The notes below the pieces were generated by a model. That model had not been told where the DNA came from. It did not search any database and saw only the letters and a list, made by a program, of their open reading frames with translations. A DNA stretch of 64,000 nucleotides from Planctomycetota bacterium (GTDB taxonomy: Bacteria > Planctomycetota > Phycisphaerae > Sedimentisphaerales > Anaerobacaceae): NCBI GenBank assembly GCA_022566315.1, contig JADFJC010000002.1, positions 34,900 through 98,899 on the forward strand. Reading direction: 5' to 3'. The translations under genes were made by a program, and so were the position numbers. Positions 9,046 to 17,687 of this stretch are shown one piece after another; the stretch's first letter is position 1; the number at the start of each line of letters is the position of its first letter.

Positions 9046-9915
9046 ATGGAAACATCGCGAGCAGAATATACAAAGCATATCCAAGAGGTCGTATATACGC
9101 CTGATGCCCATTTAGGCTTTGGGTGGCACGTGTGGCGAGAGATGGCACGTGAGCTTATCCAGAGCCGGGAATTAATGTGGCGGCTTTTCCTGCGCGACCT
9201 GTCCGCTCGCTATCGGCAATCGGTGTTCGGTTATGTCTGGGCGGTAATGCCCGCTATTGTTACCGTTGTTACTTTCACCTATTTGAAGAGTTCCGGGACA
9301 CTGCCCATTGGGGAAACAAATATACCTTACCCGGCCTATGTGCTTTTAGGCATGTCAGTATGGCAACTGTTCGCCACCGGGCTAACCAGAACCACACAGT
9401 CTCTGGTACAAGCCAGGGACATTATCACAAAGATCAATTTTGCGCGGGAGACGTTGGTTCTTGCCGCCTTTGGTGAATCTATATTTAATTTCCTGATACG
9501 AATCGTGTTGATTGGAGTGGTTTTTGCCTGGTTCCGAGTGGTACCGGCGTGGACAATTATCTTCGTGCCTTTCGTGTTAATTCCTTTGGCGCTGATGACA
9601 GTGGGTTTTGGCTTCATACTGTCTATAGCTAATGGAGTCTTTCGAGACATCGGCAATTCGCTGACGCTGGTGCTGACCTTCGCAATGTTCCTGACGCCGG
9701 TCATATATCCACCACCTACGCAATGGCCGAAGGTACTTATCAACTACCTGAACCCGATCAGCCCCTTCATCATTGCCACGCGAGACCTAATAACAAAAGG
9801 CACACTCAGCCAGCCGGATGAGCTGCTATGGGTCAGCGTTTTTAGCTTGATAGTCTTTTTAGTCGCCTGGCGTATCTTTCATCTGGCGATGCCCCGTATC
9901 GCAGAAAGGGTATAA
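9046..9915 (+). CDS. ABC-2 polysaccharide export permease (Wzm-like)
   Basis: The 289-residue inner-membrane permease has about six hydrophobic helices and the ABC2_membrane layout. A cytoplasmic N-terminus reads WRLFLRDLSARYRQSVFGYV, and the later NPISPFIIATRDLI is characteristic of O-antigen/teichoic-acid/capsule exporters of the Wzm/TagG/KpsM type. It forms a complex with the ATPase encoded 3 bp downstream and moves undecaprenyl-linked glycan across the inner membrane. An upstream gap of 230 bp separates it from epsI. Confidence 0.92.
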   Translation: METSRAEYTKHIQEVVYTPDAHLGFGWHVWREMARELIQSRELMWRLFLRDLSARYRQSVFGYVWAVMPAIVTVVTFTYLKSSGTLPIGETNIPYPAYVLLGMSVWQLFATGLTRTTQSLVQARDIITKINFARETLVLAAFGESIFNFLIRIVLIGVVFAWFRVVPAWTIIFVPFVLIPLALMTVGFGFILSIANGVFRDIGNSLTLVLTFAMFLTPVIYPPPTQWPKVLINYLNPISPFIIATRDLITKGTLSQPDELLWVSVFSLIVFLVAWRIFHLAMPRIAERV

Positions 9916-9918
9916 GAT

Positions 9919-11238
9919 TTGGGAAATAACGCTGTTATCCAAGTGAATGGAGTATCCAAGAAGTTTTGCCGGAGCCTGAAGCGTTCGATGTGGTACGGCT
10001 TCCATGATATATTACGAGATACGGCTGGTCTTCGTTCCCAATCAGACCGGCTGCGCCGGAAGGAATTTTGGGCGGTTGATGACGTTTCTTTCGAGCTTAA
10101 AAAGGGAGAAACTCTGGGCATTATCGGCCCCAATGGTGCCGGGAAAACTACCCTTCTAAAGATGCTAAATGGTATTATCATACCTGATAAAGGTAACCTT
10201 CGAATAAAAGGCCGTGTCGGTGCCCTCATTCAAATTGGAGCCGGGTTTCATCCACAACTAACCGGCAGAGAAAACATCTATATTAACGGCGCTATCTTAG
10301 GTATGGGTAAACGCGAGATTGATAAGAAATTTGACGCTATCGTTGAATTTGCTGACATTGGAGATTTTTTAGACACGCCGGTTAAGCACTATTCAAGCGG
10401 TATGTTTGTAAGATTGGGCTTTGCTGTAGCAATACATTGTGAGCTGGATATACTCGTTGTGGACGAAATACTGGCAGTGGGGGATACAGCATTCAGGCGG
10501 AAATCATCGGAACGTATGAAAGAGCTTATTATGGATGGCAATACGTCAATTATATTGGTCTCTCATAATATGCAAACAGTAGAAGCTATCGCGGATAGAG
10601 CGATTCTTCTTAACGGTGGTAAAATGCTATACTCAGGTAACGTAAATGACGTTGTAGCTGAATACGACCTCTTGATGCGTCCTCGGCATAGGGAAAGAGT
10701 TGGAGCTTCACAAGGTGCCCCTCTTAAGAAAGGGGGATTAGAATTAGTTAAGAAATACGATGGCTATGCAGGCGACGAAGTTTCTATCCGAGGAGTCTGG
10801 CTTGAGTCAGCCGATGGCGAGTGCCGGACCCGGTTTTCCAGCAATGAAGACGTTGCTGTTTGTGTTTCTTATAAGAACTGTTCGAATATTACTATCCAAC
10901 ACGGGTTTGTATGGGTGACTTTTATAAACGAATATAATGTCAACTGCATGGGCGCACGACTACGTTTGGGAGAACACGGGACCCCCAGTATACTTCCAGA
11001 GTCGTGTATTTTACGTGTTTGGTTTCGTCCTCTTCAGCTTGCAACCAGCAACTACAAGATAGCTATTCATTTTTTCGACAAAACTTTTTTAGTTCCGTAT
11101 AGTACGGGACACTATGGGTACGTCAAAGTAGTTAATGATATCCCCACTATTACCCCGGGTGTTAAATCGCCGGTTTGTTGGCCTCCATGTGAATGGAATT
11201 TAGATACATCCTTAGGTAAAGAGGATAGAAAAACATGA
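9919..11238 (+). CDS. Polysaccharide ABC transporter ATPase with Wzt-type C-terminal domain
   Basis: The protein is 439 residues with a TTG start at 9919, three bases after the permease stop. The nucleotide-binding domain holds Walker A GPNGAGKTT (about residue 74), signature YSSGMFVRLGF, Walker B DILVVDEI with the D-loop nearby, and the switch His in LVSHN. After about residue 250 a linker leads to a beta-rich domain (SIRGVWLESADGE onward, about 290-410) like Wzt_C, which in O-antigen exporters recognises the modified end of the glycan. This suggests export of a finished, end-capped chain. The linker contains a palindromic repeat read in frame (10718-10735). Confidence 0.9.
   Translation: MGNNAVIQVNGVSKKFCRSLKRSMWYGFHDILRDTAGLRSQSDRLRRKEFWAVDDVSFELKKGETLGIIGPNGAGKTTLLKMLNGIIIPDKGNLRIKGRVGALIQIGAGFHPQLTGRENIYINGAILGMGKREIDKKFDAIVEFADIGDFLDTPVKHYSSGMFVRLGFAVAIHCELDILVVDEILAVGDTAFRRKSSERMKELIMDGNTSIILVSHNMQTVEAIADRAILLNGGKMLYSGNVNDVVAEYDLLMRPRHRERVGASQGAPLKKGGLELVKKYDGYAGDEVSIRGVWLESADGECRTRFSSNEDVAVCVSYKNCSNITIQHGFVWVTFINEYNVNCMGARLRLGEHGTPSILPESCILRVWFRPLQLATSNYKIAIHFFDKTFLVPYSTGHYGYVKVVNDIPTITPGVKSPVCWPPCEWNLDTSLGKEDRKT
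10718..10735. repeat. Palindromic repeat inside the Wzt-like gene
   Basis: The string CCCCTCTTAAGAAAGGGG is a near-perfect palindrome. It falls exactly in the linker between the ATPase and the C-terminal domain and is translated as part of GAPLKKGG. Similar CCCCT/AGGGG palindromes are common as intergenic repeats in environmental genomes. Confidence 0.45.
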
Positions 11239-12110
11239 GAAGAATTTTAGTTAAAATATTAAAGAAATTTGAGTATATGTTATCCAAAGGATATGAGAGC
11301 AGATGTTCTCGAGCCAAGATTCTTTCTATTGAAGGGGATATTGCAACGGTTGAAGCACTCGGGTTGATTTGGAAGTTGGATACAAAGCGCTATTTAGACA
11401 GAGATATTCTGAATAATGGTATATTTGAACCATACTCCACCGAACTTATACAGGAACTTGTGAAGCCAAATATGGTGGTCGGAGACATCGGCGCAAATTT
11501 TGGATATTATGCTCTTCAATTTGGCAGACTAGTAGGTAAGAGTGGATATGTGTATGCCTTTGAGCCAGTACAACGTTACTCGGTTCGTCTTTTGGAACAT
11601 CTTAAATTGAATAATATTACAAACGTGGAGTTCGTAAACAAGGCCTTGTCGAACAGAATAGGAAAAGCACAGATTTCAGTGGGTGAGTGTTCTGCCACAT
11701 TTCACTCGTATTCTTCAAATGGTCCAAAGGAGCTTCAGGAAGTTTCTATCACAACTCTTGACACGTTTGTGAAAGAGCGCGGAATTGGGAGACTTGACTT
11801 TCTCAAAGTCGATTTAGATGGCCATGAGCCAATGTTTCTTGAAGGTGCACAAAATACATTGAGCAAGTTCAAGCCAATAATCCTTATTGAATTTTCTCAG
11901 CCGAACTTACACGCATTCGGTAGTGCTGCTTGGGATCTTGCAGATAAATTAGAAGACTTTGGGTATGTTTTAGTTTCAACTAAGAACAGAAAGATATTTC
12001 CGAATCGGGTAGAATGTCTTAAGGAGGTAGCAAATTATAGTCATAGTGTTGATGTATTGTGCATTCCTTCAGGAAGCGAACTTTTAGATACCTTTAGGGG
12101 CGTGTTGTGA
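11235..12110 (+). CDS. FkbM family methyltransferase
   Basis: The 291-residue SAM-dependent methyltransferase has motif I DIGANFGYYALQFGRLVG, the acidic strand end VYAFEPVQ, and the family's second signature LDFLKVDLDGHEPMFLEGA. FkbM enzymes in glycan loci usually O-methylate sugars. With a Wzt_C-type exporter upstream, a chain-capping methyl group is a plausible but unproven role. ATG at 11235 overlaps the stop of the ATPase gene (ATGA), so translation is coupled. The stop overlaps the next gene's GTG. Confidence 0.9.
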   Translation: MRRILVKILKKFEYMLSKGYESRCSRAKILSIEGDIATVEALGLIWKLDTKRYLDRDILNNGIFEPYSTELIQELVKPNMVVGDIGANFGYYALQFGRLVGKSGYVYAFEPVQRYSVRLLEHLKLNNITNVEFVNKALSNRIGKAQISVGECSATFHSYSSNGPKELQEVSITTLDTFVKERGIGRLDFLKVDLDGHEPMFLEGAQNTLSKFKPIILIEFSQPNLHAFGSAAWDLADKLEDFGYVLVSTKNRKIFPNRVECLKEVANYSHSVDVLCIPSGSELLDTFRGVL

Positions 12111-13099
12111 AAATAAAAATTCTTAATTTTATTAACAAATATAATCAAAAAAGATTTTACAAAAAAAGAAATGCACAAATTTTGTCTAACACTGAAATCT
12201 ATCCCAAGATTGGCATCGTGTTAAACTTGGATTTCCATATGTCAAATAAGTGGACAGTGGCATTAACACCGTATCGAATAAACGCTATCATAAAAGAAAT
12301 GAATAGCATAATAATACAAAATCAAAAGGATTATGATAAATATAAAAATGACTTGGATGTGATAATCGCGGGTGAACCAGGATGGGGCGCCCCACATATT
12401 AAATACGTCAAGAATAAACCCAGATTAAAATATGCTTCTATGAGTGACCCACACAGCAAAATAGTTGAGTGGCAAAATTATTTTTTAGAAAATGACTTTT
12501 CTTATACTCTCGCATATTACTATAACCCTACAATTTTCCACCTTAGAAAGATACCAAAGCACAAAATCATACATTGGACTTGGGCAATACCTGATCAATT
12601 TATAAATGAAAAAGAGGTCAGAATACGCAATCAAAATTACATTTTAATTTTCGGTGCAACGAATGGGGAAGCTTACGAGACTAGAAATTGGTGCAAAAGT
12701 TTCAATTTTGTTCAGACCATGAATTATTCTGGAGTTGAGAATAAGGTCTTAACAGATAGAGAATATTTTGGATGGATAAAGCAATTTGATGCCGTTATTG
12801 CGGCTGGTTCTTTACATCGAAAGTATAGACTTGTGGTGCCCAAATATTTCGAGATAGCTTCTGCTGGTGGTTTGCTGTTTGCTCAAGAAGCAGAAGATTT
12901 GAAACTTTTAGGCTTTGAGGACAAAAAAAACTGTATTATTTTCAATAAGAAAAACTTTGAAGTGCAGGCAAGAACATATTTAGCGAACAAAGAGGCATAT
13001 ACAGATATAAGGAAAGCAGGGAGAAATCTGATTTCGAAAAGGCATACCCTCTCCAAAAGGATCAGTTCGCTTAAGAGTCACATAGTAAGCCATTTGTAG
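12107..13099 (+). CDS. Probable glycosyltransferase, CgeB/GT1-like
   Basis: The protein is 330 residues with a GTG start at 12107 overlapping the upstream stop (GTGA). The C-terminal third has the CgeB-like glycosyltransferase layout: LVVPKYFEIASAGGLLFAQE, a nucleotide-sugar contact region, then a helix ending in ARTYLANKEAYTDIRKAGRN. The N-terminal half is less conserved and recognised only by position. Codon use is markedly A/T-rich compared with its neighbours (Lys AAA/AAG and Asn runs), which suggests recent acquisition. The transferred sugar is unknown. Confidence 0.65.
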   Translation: MKIKILNFINKYNQKRFYKKRNAQILSNTEIYPKIGIVLNLDFHMSNKWTVALTPYRINAIIKEMNSIIIQNQKDYDKYKNDLDVIIAGEPGWGAPHIKYVKNKPRLKYASMSDPHSKIVEWQNYFLENDFSYTLAYYYNPTIFHLRKIPKHKIIHWTWAIPDQFINEKEVRIRNQNYILIFGATNGEAYETRNWCKSFNFVQTMNYSGVENKVLTDREYFGWIKQFDAVIAAGSLHRKYRLVVPKYFEIASAGGLLFAQEAEDLKLLGFEDKKNCIIFNKKNFEVQARTYLANKEAYTDIRKAGRNLISKRHTLSKRISSLKSHIVSHL

Positions 13100-13183
13100 A
13101 TAAATATATGAGAAATTTCATTAGAAGATTTTTTAATCAGTTTGACAGAATTTGGATAAGATAGATAGAAAGAGAAGGTGGAT

Positions 13184-14233
13184 ATGCGAATTGCGATTCA
13201 TCCTGATGACTACACGAATCCAAAGACTGGTAAACCTGATGCCTCATCTCCCCTGTGGGCTGAATTATTAGAGAAGGCAGGACACAAAGTAAAGTGGGTC
13301 AACGTCTATCGGGCAGACATTTTGGATCAACTCAAAGGCTGCGATGGCTTCATGTGGCGCTGGGCCCACTTTGGTGGTATGGGACAGATTGCGCGGCGGC
13401 TCTTGCCGGTCATCGAAAACGAATTAGGTTTGGAAGTTTATCCGGACCAGGCAACGTGCTGGCATTACGACGATAAGATCGCCCAGTATTACCTTCTTAC
13501 TGCTGCGGGAATTCCAATGCCAAAGACATGGGTATGGTCTGATAAAGAGCAGGCAAACAAATGGCTGAACGAGGCGCCATTTCCCTTGGTTATCAAGTTG
13601 TGGACAGGAGCCAGTTCGGAAAACGTCCGTCTCGTCCGAGACCACGATGAAGCGAAACTCTGGGTGGATCGCTTATTCGGACCAGGCGTTGGCCATCTCA
13701 ACGAAACGGCTTTAATACCGCCGCCTTGCATATACAAGCGTCTAAGAACTGCTGCACGCGTAATCTTCAAAGGTAAGTATCCTCTGAGGCCGTGGGAGTT
13801 GCATAAGAACTACATCTATTCACAGGAGTTTTTGCCGGCGAACGATTTTGATACAAGAATAACTGTTATTAGAAATCGTGCTTTCGGTTTTAGGCGTTTC
13901 AATCGTCCTGAAGATTTTCGTGCGAGTGGAAGTGGTAACATAGATTATGATGTCTCCAAAGTAGATCCAGAGTGTGTTCGTTTAGGATTCCGTATCGCGA
14001 GGCGTCTGGGAACACAATCGGTCGCGTGTGATTTTTTGCAGCTTAACCAGAAGCCTGTTGTTACAGAAATAAGCTATACATACGCCTCGTGGGCAATCTA
14101 CGATTGTCCTGGTTACTGGGAGTTAGAGGGTGAAGACCTCGTTTGGAAGGCTGGCCATATGTGGCCTGAGGAGGCCCAGATCGAGGATTTCTTGGCTCGA
14201 CTTGAAAAAAGACAACAATCTAAGAGGAATTAA
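13184..14233 (+). CDS. ATP-grasp family protein
   Basis: The protein is about 349 residues. The ATG at 13184 has GAAGG six bases upstream; an in-frame GTG at 13178 is less likely. An N-terminal flavodoxin-like half (MRIAIHPDDYTNP) is followed by an ATP-grasp fold: YYLLTAAGIPMPKTWVW, then FPLVIKLWTGASSENVRLV (ATP-binding Lys and glycine loop), then VACDFLQLNQKPVVTEISYT with acidic Mg-binding positions. ATP-grasp enzymes join a carboxylate to an amine or thiol, so this one could attach an amino acid or similar group to a sugar. The substrate is unknown. It sits between glycosyltransferase genes. Confidence 0.75.
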   Translation: MRIAIHPDDYTNPKTGKPDASSPLWAELLEKAGHKVKWVNVYRADILDQLKGCDGFMWRWAHFGGMGQIARRLLPVIENELGLEVYPDQATCWHYDDKIAQYYLLTAAGIPMPKTWVWSDKEQANKWLNEAPFPLVIKLWTGASSENVRLVRDHDEAKLWVDRLFGPGVGHLNETALIPPPCIYKRLRTAARVIFKGKYPLRPWELHKNYIYSQEFLPANDFDTRITVIRNRAFGFRRFNRPEDFRASGSGNIDYDVSKVDPECVRLGFRIARRLGTQSVACDFLQLNQKPVVTEISYTYASWAIYDCPGYWELEGEDLVWKAGHMWPEEAQIEDFLARLEKRQQSKRN

Positions 14234-14235
14234 TA

Positions 14236-15432
14236 TTGCGCATAGCATTTCTAACTCCTGAGTACGTGACGGAATCGAATTTTGACGGCGGATTAGCGAA
14301 TTATCTCCATCGGGTAGCACGAGGGATGAAACAGCGAGGCCATGATGTGGAAATTTTTACGCGTTCGGACCAAAACGAAACTGTTTACCACGAGGGGATA
14401 TTAGTCAATCGGGTCAAGGACAACGGCTTTATATTCAAGTGTGTCAACCGTCTTACGCGATACAGATTTAGACAAACTCTAAATATTCTATCTTTATCAC
14501 ATTGTTTAAGAAAAAGTTTACTTAAAAGACACCGTCATCAACATTTCGACATCGTGCAAGCAAGTAGTTATTTAGCCTGCGGTTTATTTTCAACTTTCTG
14601 TCGGCCTGTGCCAATCATAAGCAGAATATCGAGTTATGAGCCGCTCTGGAGAAAATTTTATAGTAAGCGGCTCACCCGGCAACAACGCTTTAGAGAGTGG
14701 TTGGAGCTGCTGGCTTTACGTTGTAGTAATGCGGTTTATGCACCGAGTGAACTACTCTGTCGTGTTCTAAGAGAGAACGCAAACATAGAAGCAGATGTGT
14801 TACGTCCACCATTTTTCATAGAAACAAACAATTTAGATGAGAGCATATACAAGAAGCACCTTATGGAGAAAAAATACTTGGTTTTCTTTGGATCCATTGG
14901 GCTGCTAAAAGGAGGTGAGGCACTTGCTCGAAGTTTACCTGACCTGTTAGCTACATATCCGAAGATGTTTTTTGTATTCGCAGGCAAAGTATTCGGTGGC
15001 CCCGAAAATAAATCAATGTTAGATTACATCAAGGATAAAACTGGCCGCTATAGTAATCAGATTATATATCTTGGAGTTTTGCCGCATTATCAACTTTACC
15101 CAATAGTAAAGTATTCTCAGGCAGTAGTATTACCATCTTTAATTGACAACCTCCCCAACACAATGTTGGAAGCGATGGCATTGGGCAAAGTCGTTATTGG
15201 AACAAGAGGGTCTAGTTTTGAAGAGTTTATCGACGATGGAATATCAGGTATTCTCGTGGAGGCTGATAATTCCGCCCAGTTATTTCGGGCGATGGAAAGA
15301 GTATGGAATATGAGTGAGGAAGAACGGATAAATATTGGTAGGGTCGCGCAGCAACGTATTGCATCTCTGTCTCCTGAAATAGCCTGTCATAAGCTTGAAC
15401 AGTACCTTCAACAATTTATTCGATCACGGTAA
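14236..15432 (+). CDS. Glycosyltransferase family 4
   Basis: The 398-residue GT-B glycosyltransferase has a TTG start at 14236, two bases after the ATP-grasp stop, with AAGAGGA upstream. The N-terminal domain begins MRIAFLTPEY and contains the acceptor loop GGLANYLHRVA. The C-terminal domain has YLVFFGSIGLLKGGEAL and the donor-binding LPSLIDNLPNTMLEAMALGK, where the GT4 E-x7-E pattern survives as LEAMALGKVVIGTRGSSFEE. It is cytoplasmic and adds one sugar to the growing lipid-linked chain. Confidence 0.9.
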   Translation: MRIAFLTPEYVTESNFDGGLANYLHRVARGMKQRGHDVEIFTRSDQNETVYHEGILVNRVKDNGFIFKCVNRLTRYRFRQTLNILSLSHCLRKSLLKRHRHQHFDIVQASSYLACGLFSTFCRPVPIISRISSYEPLWRKFYSKRLTRQQRFREWLELLALRCSNAVYAPSELLCRVLRENANIEADVLRPPFFIETNNLDESIYKKHLMEKKYLVFFGSIGLLKGGEALARSLPDLLATYPKMFFVFAGKVFGGPENKSMLDYIKDKTGRYSNQIIYLGVLPHYQLYPIVKYSQAVVLPSLIDNLPNTMLEAMALGKVVIGTRGSSFEEFIDDGISGILVEADNSAQLFRAMERVWNMSEEERINIGRVAQQRIASLSPEIACHKLEQYLQQFIRSR

Positions 15433-15452
15433 CTGACAGGTCAATAGATTGT

Positions 15453-15596
15453 GTGTCGGTCAAGAGTATTCTAAAACAAGGAATATATTTACTGCTCAAA
15501 TCTTTCTGCCTGTATCCTACGCGTAGCGGCCTTAAGCAATTAGTATCGGTGCTGTTGAAGGATGTTTTAAAACTCAAGCAAGTTAACATTAATTAG
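15453..15596 (+). other. Small open frame, possible gene remnant
   Basis: A 47-residue frame runs from GTG at 15453 to TAG at 15594-15596, reading MSVKSILKQGIYLLLKSFCL at its start. It begins like the N-terminus of polysaccharide deacetylases or glycan enzymes but ends at once. Its TAG overlaps a GTG that opens the next frame (TAGTG), an arrangement used for coupled translation. It could be a remnant or a chance frame. Confidence 0.2.
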
Positions 15597-15613
15597 TGCT
15601 GCTCCTTATGGTT

Positions 15614-16546
15614 ATGGACATATCTGTAGTAGTTTGCACCTGGAATAACGCAAGACAGCTGGCAGTTACGCTGAATGCGATAGCTAATTGTAAGATACCA
15701 GTTTCCGTAAAGTGGGAACTTGTTCTTGTAAACAACAACTGCACAGATGATACAGATATCGTCGTGCAAAAGTTTCGTAACCAATTACCCATAAAGTACA
15801 TCGAAGAACCACATCAGGGTCTTAGCCGGGCTCGAAATGCTGGAGTACAAAGTGCATCTGGCAAGCTGGTGATATTTACAGACGACGATGTTAAACCTTG
15901 CCGGGAATGGATAACAAATTATTGGTTAGCGTATAAAGAGAGACAAAGCATGTGTTTTTTTGGAGGGCCTCTGAAAAGCGAGTTTGAAGGTCGCAAACCA
16001 GATGAAGATTTTCTGGAAGTGGCTCCTGGGTCGGTAAAGGGATACTCGCGTGGAAAGCACCCTAAACAATTAGATTCTGAAGATTTTTTCCTTGCGGCAA
16101 ATTGGGCGTGTCCCTTAGAGATGTTGGAAATGACAGGCGGATTCAATGTAGATAAAGGTTTAAACGCATCTTCTCAGAGAGTGCGTGCGGGTGAAGAGGA
16201 TGATCTGATGAGGCGCTTGAGGAAGCTGGGCATGACAGGCTGGTATCTGCCAGGAGCTTGGGGTACGCATGTGGTACCAGAGCATAAATGCAATCTCAGG
16301 CACATAGGAGACAGAAGCGAGGCCTATGGGGTCGAAATGGCGAAAGAGCGTTATAAGTCGTTGATAGAGTCATTAGCGATGCGGAGAGTTCCCTACTGGA
16401 TGTACAAGAGAGCCTTTGTTGCATGGGTGCGTTGGATTGGGAGTAAATTGTTAAGAAGAAAAGGCTATCGAGAATATTTGAAGTGGCGCCAAATGAAGGG
16501 GATTATATTTAGTGTATCTGAGGAAATAGGCAAAGCAAAAAACTAG
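15614..16546 (+). CDS. Glycosyltransferase family 2
   Basis: The protein is 310 residues. Start options are GTG 15596 (overlapping an upstream TAG), ATG 15608 and ATG 15614; I prefer 15614 because GT2 proteins normally begin just before the first strand, here DISVVVCTWNN. It has the GT-A fold: nucleotide contact VLVNNNCTDDT, then HQGLSRARNAGVQSA, the DxD-type metal site FTDDDV, and an acceptor-domain segment VRAGEEDDLMRRL. No membrane helices. It is cytoplasmic and extends the polysaccharide. Confidence 0.9.
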   Translation: MDISVVVCTWNNARQLAVTLNAIANCKIPVSVKWELVLVNNNCTDDTDIVVQKFRNQLPIKYIEEPHQGLSRARNAGVQSASGKLVIFTDDDVKPCREWITNYWLAYKERQSMCFFGGPLKSEFEGRKPDEDFLEVAPGSVKGYSRGKHPKQLDSEDFFLAANWACPLEMLEMTGGFNVDKGLNASSQRVRAGEEDDLMRRLRKLGMTGWYLPGAWGTHVVPEHKCNLRHIGDRSEAYGVEMAKERYKSLIESLAMRRVPYWMYKRAFVAWVRWIGSKLLRRKGYREYLKWRQMKGIIFSVSEEIGKAKN

Positions 16547-16561
16547 GTCGCTCAACGATAT

Positions 16562-16708
16562 ATGAGAATAGGTCGTGCCGGCCGTGCCTATGTTGAAGCC
16601 AATTACGATATTAACAAATTAAACGACCGACTTGTTGAGATTTATCGAGAGTTGTTAGACGGCAAAATATGTTCAAGCAAACAAAAAGTGGAGATTGTTA
16701 GTGGCTAA
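16562..16708 (+). pseudogene. C-terminal remnant of a GT4 glycosyltransferase
   Basis: A 48-codon frame reads GRAGRAYVEANYDINKLNDR and then LVEIYRELLDGK. This is the final helix pair of GT4 glycosyltransferases, normally at residue 330 or later of a roughly 370-residue protein. Nothing before 16562 continues it, and its end overlaps the start of the next gene. I read it as what remained when a neighbouring GT2 gene replaced a GT4 gene. Confidence 0.6.
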
Positions 16709-17687
16709 AAGCAAAAATAATCTTGATATTTCAGTTCTCATCGCGACATATAACCGAGCGGAGATTCTTCGCCAGACTTTGGAAAATATGACTTGCCTCG
16801 ATAGAGATGGATTATCGGTTGAACTTGTCGTGGTGGACAACAACAGCTCAGACCATACGAAAGAGGTAATAGAATCCTTTGCTGACAAATTGCCGATTCG
16901 CCATCTTTTTGAGCCAGAACCCGGCAAAAGTCGTGCGTTAAATTATGCGTTGGACAAGGTGATTCTCGGAGATATTATTGTTTTTACCGACGATGACATC
17001 GTCCCACATAAGGACTGGCTGACAGCAATCGTCTCCATCTCTAATCGCTGGCCAGATTACAGCGTATTTGGTGGGAAAATAGATTTAATCTGGCCTAAGG
17101 GGGAAATCCCTATCTGGGCTCAGCAGCAGGCCATTTGGTTCTGGGCCTTTGGCCATCATGATCAGGGGAAGTCTGATTCTCATTATCTGCCGAGGAATTA
17201 TCCGAGTGGAGCAAACTTTTGGGTTCGGCGCAGCACTTTATCTGGAGGGAAACGCTTTGATGAATCTGTCGGCCCTTGTTCAACTAATTTTAAAGCTATG
17301 GGGACGGAAACCTCTCTTCTTCACCAGCTTGTCGTCGATGGGTACGCTGCTATGTATTCGCCCGATGCAGTTGTGGGGCACCACGTCCAGAGAACACTTC
17401 TTTCTGAATCAAATATCAAAAAGAGAGCATATCGATGGGGACGGGGAATGCCTCATAGAAGAACATGTCACCCGACACTTTTTGAAAAGCATCCGTTGAT
17501 GTGGAGACTCCTGCGCGTTTCCTCTTTACTACGGCATGCAGTCAGCTATGTAGGTGCAATGATGTCTTTTTCGTGCGAGCGACGGATCGAAAAAAGTTTG
17601 AACGCGATCGTAGGAATTGGACACGATGTTGAGTCTATCAAGTTAGCTTGGGGAAAATCCGAAAGTAATTCAATCCGTAATAAATAA
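16701..17687 (+). CDS. Glycosyltransferase family 2
   Basis: The protein is 328 residues. GTG at 16701 is chosen because TGGAG sits at normal spacing; a TTG at 16695 would add two residues. GT-A motifs: DISVLIATYNRAEILRQTLE, LVVVDNNSSDHT, EPGKSRALNYAL, metal site FTDDDIVPH. Later GANFWVRRSTL and GTETSLLHQLV fit the acceptor domain of the family that includes rhamnosyl- and N-acetylhexosaminyl-transferases. The stop overlaps the next ATG (TAATG). Confidence 0.9.
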   Translation: MAKSKNNLDISVLIATYNRAEILRQTLENMTCLDRDGLSVELVVVDNNSSDHTKEVIESFADKLPIRHLFEPEPGKSRALNYALDKVILGDIIVFTDDDIVPHKDWLTAIVSISNRWPDYSVFGGKIDLIWPKGEIPIWAQQQAIWFWAFGHHDQGKSDSHYLPRNYPSGANFWVRRSTLSGGKRFDESVGPCSTNFKAMGTETSLLHQLVVDGYAAMYSPDAVVGHHVQRTLLSESNIKKRAYRWGRGMPHRRTCHPTLFEKHPLMWRLLRVSSLLRHAVSYVGAMMSFSCERRIEKSLNAIVGIGHDVESIKLAWGKSESNSIRNK

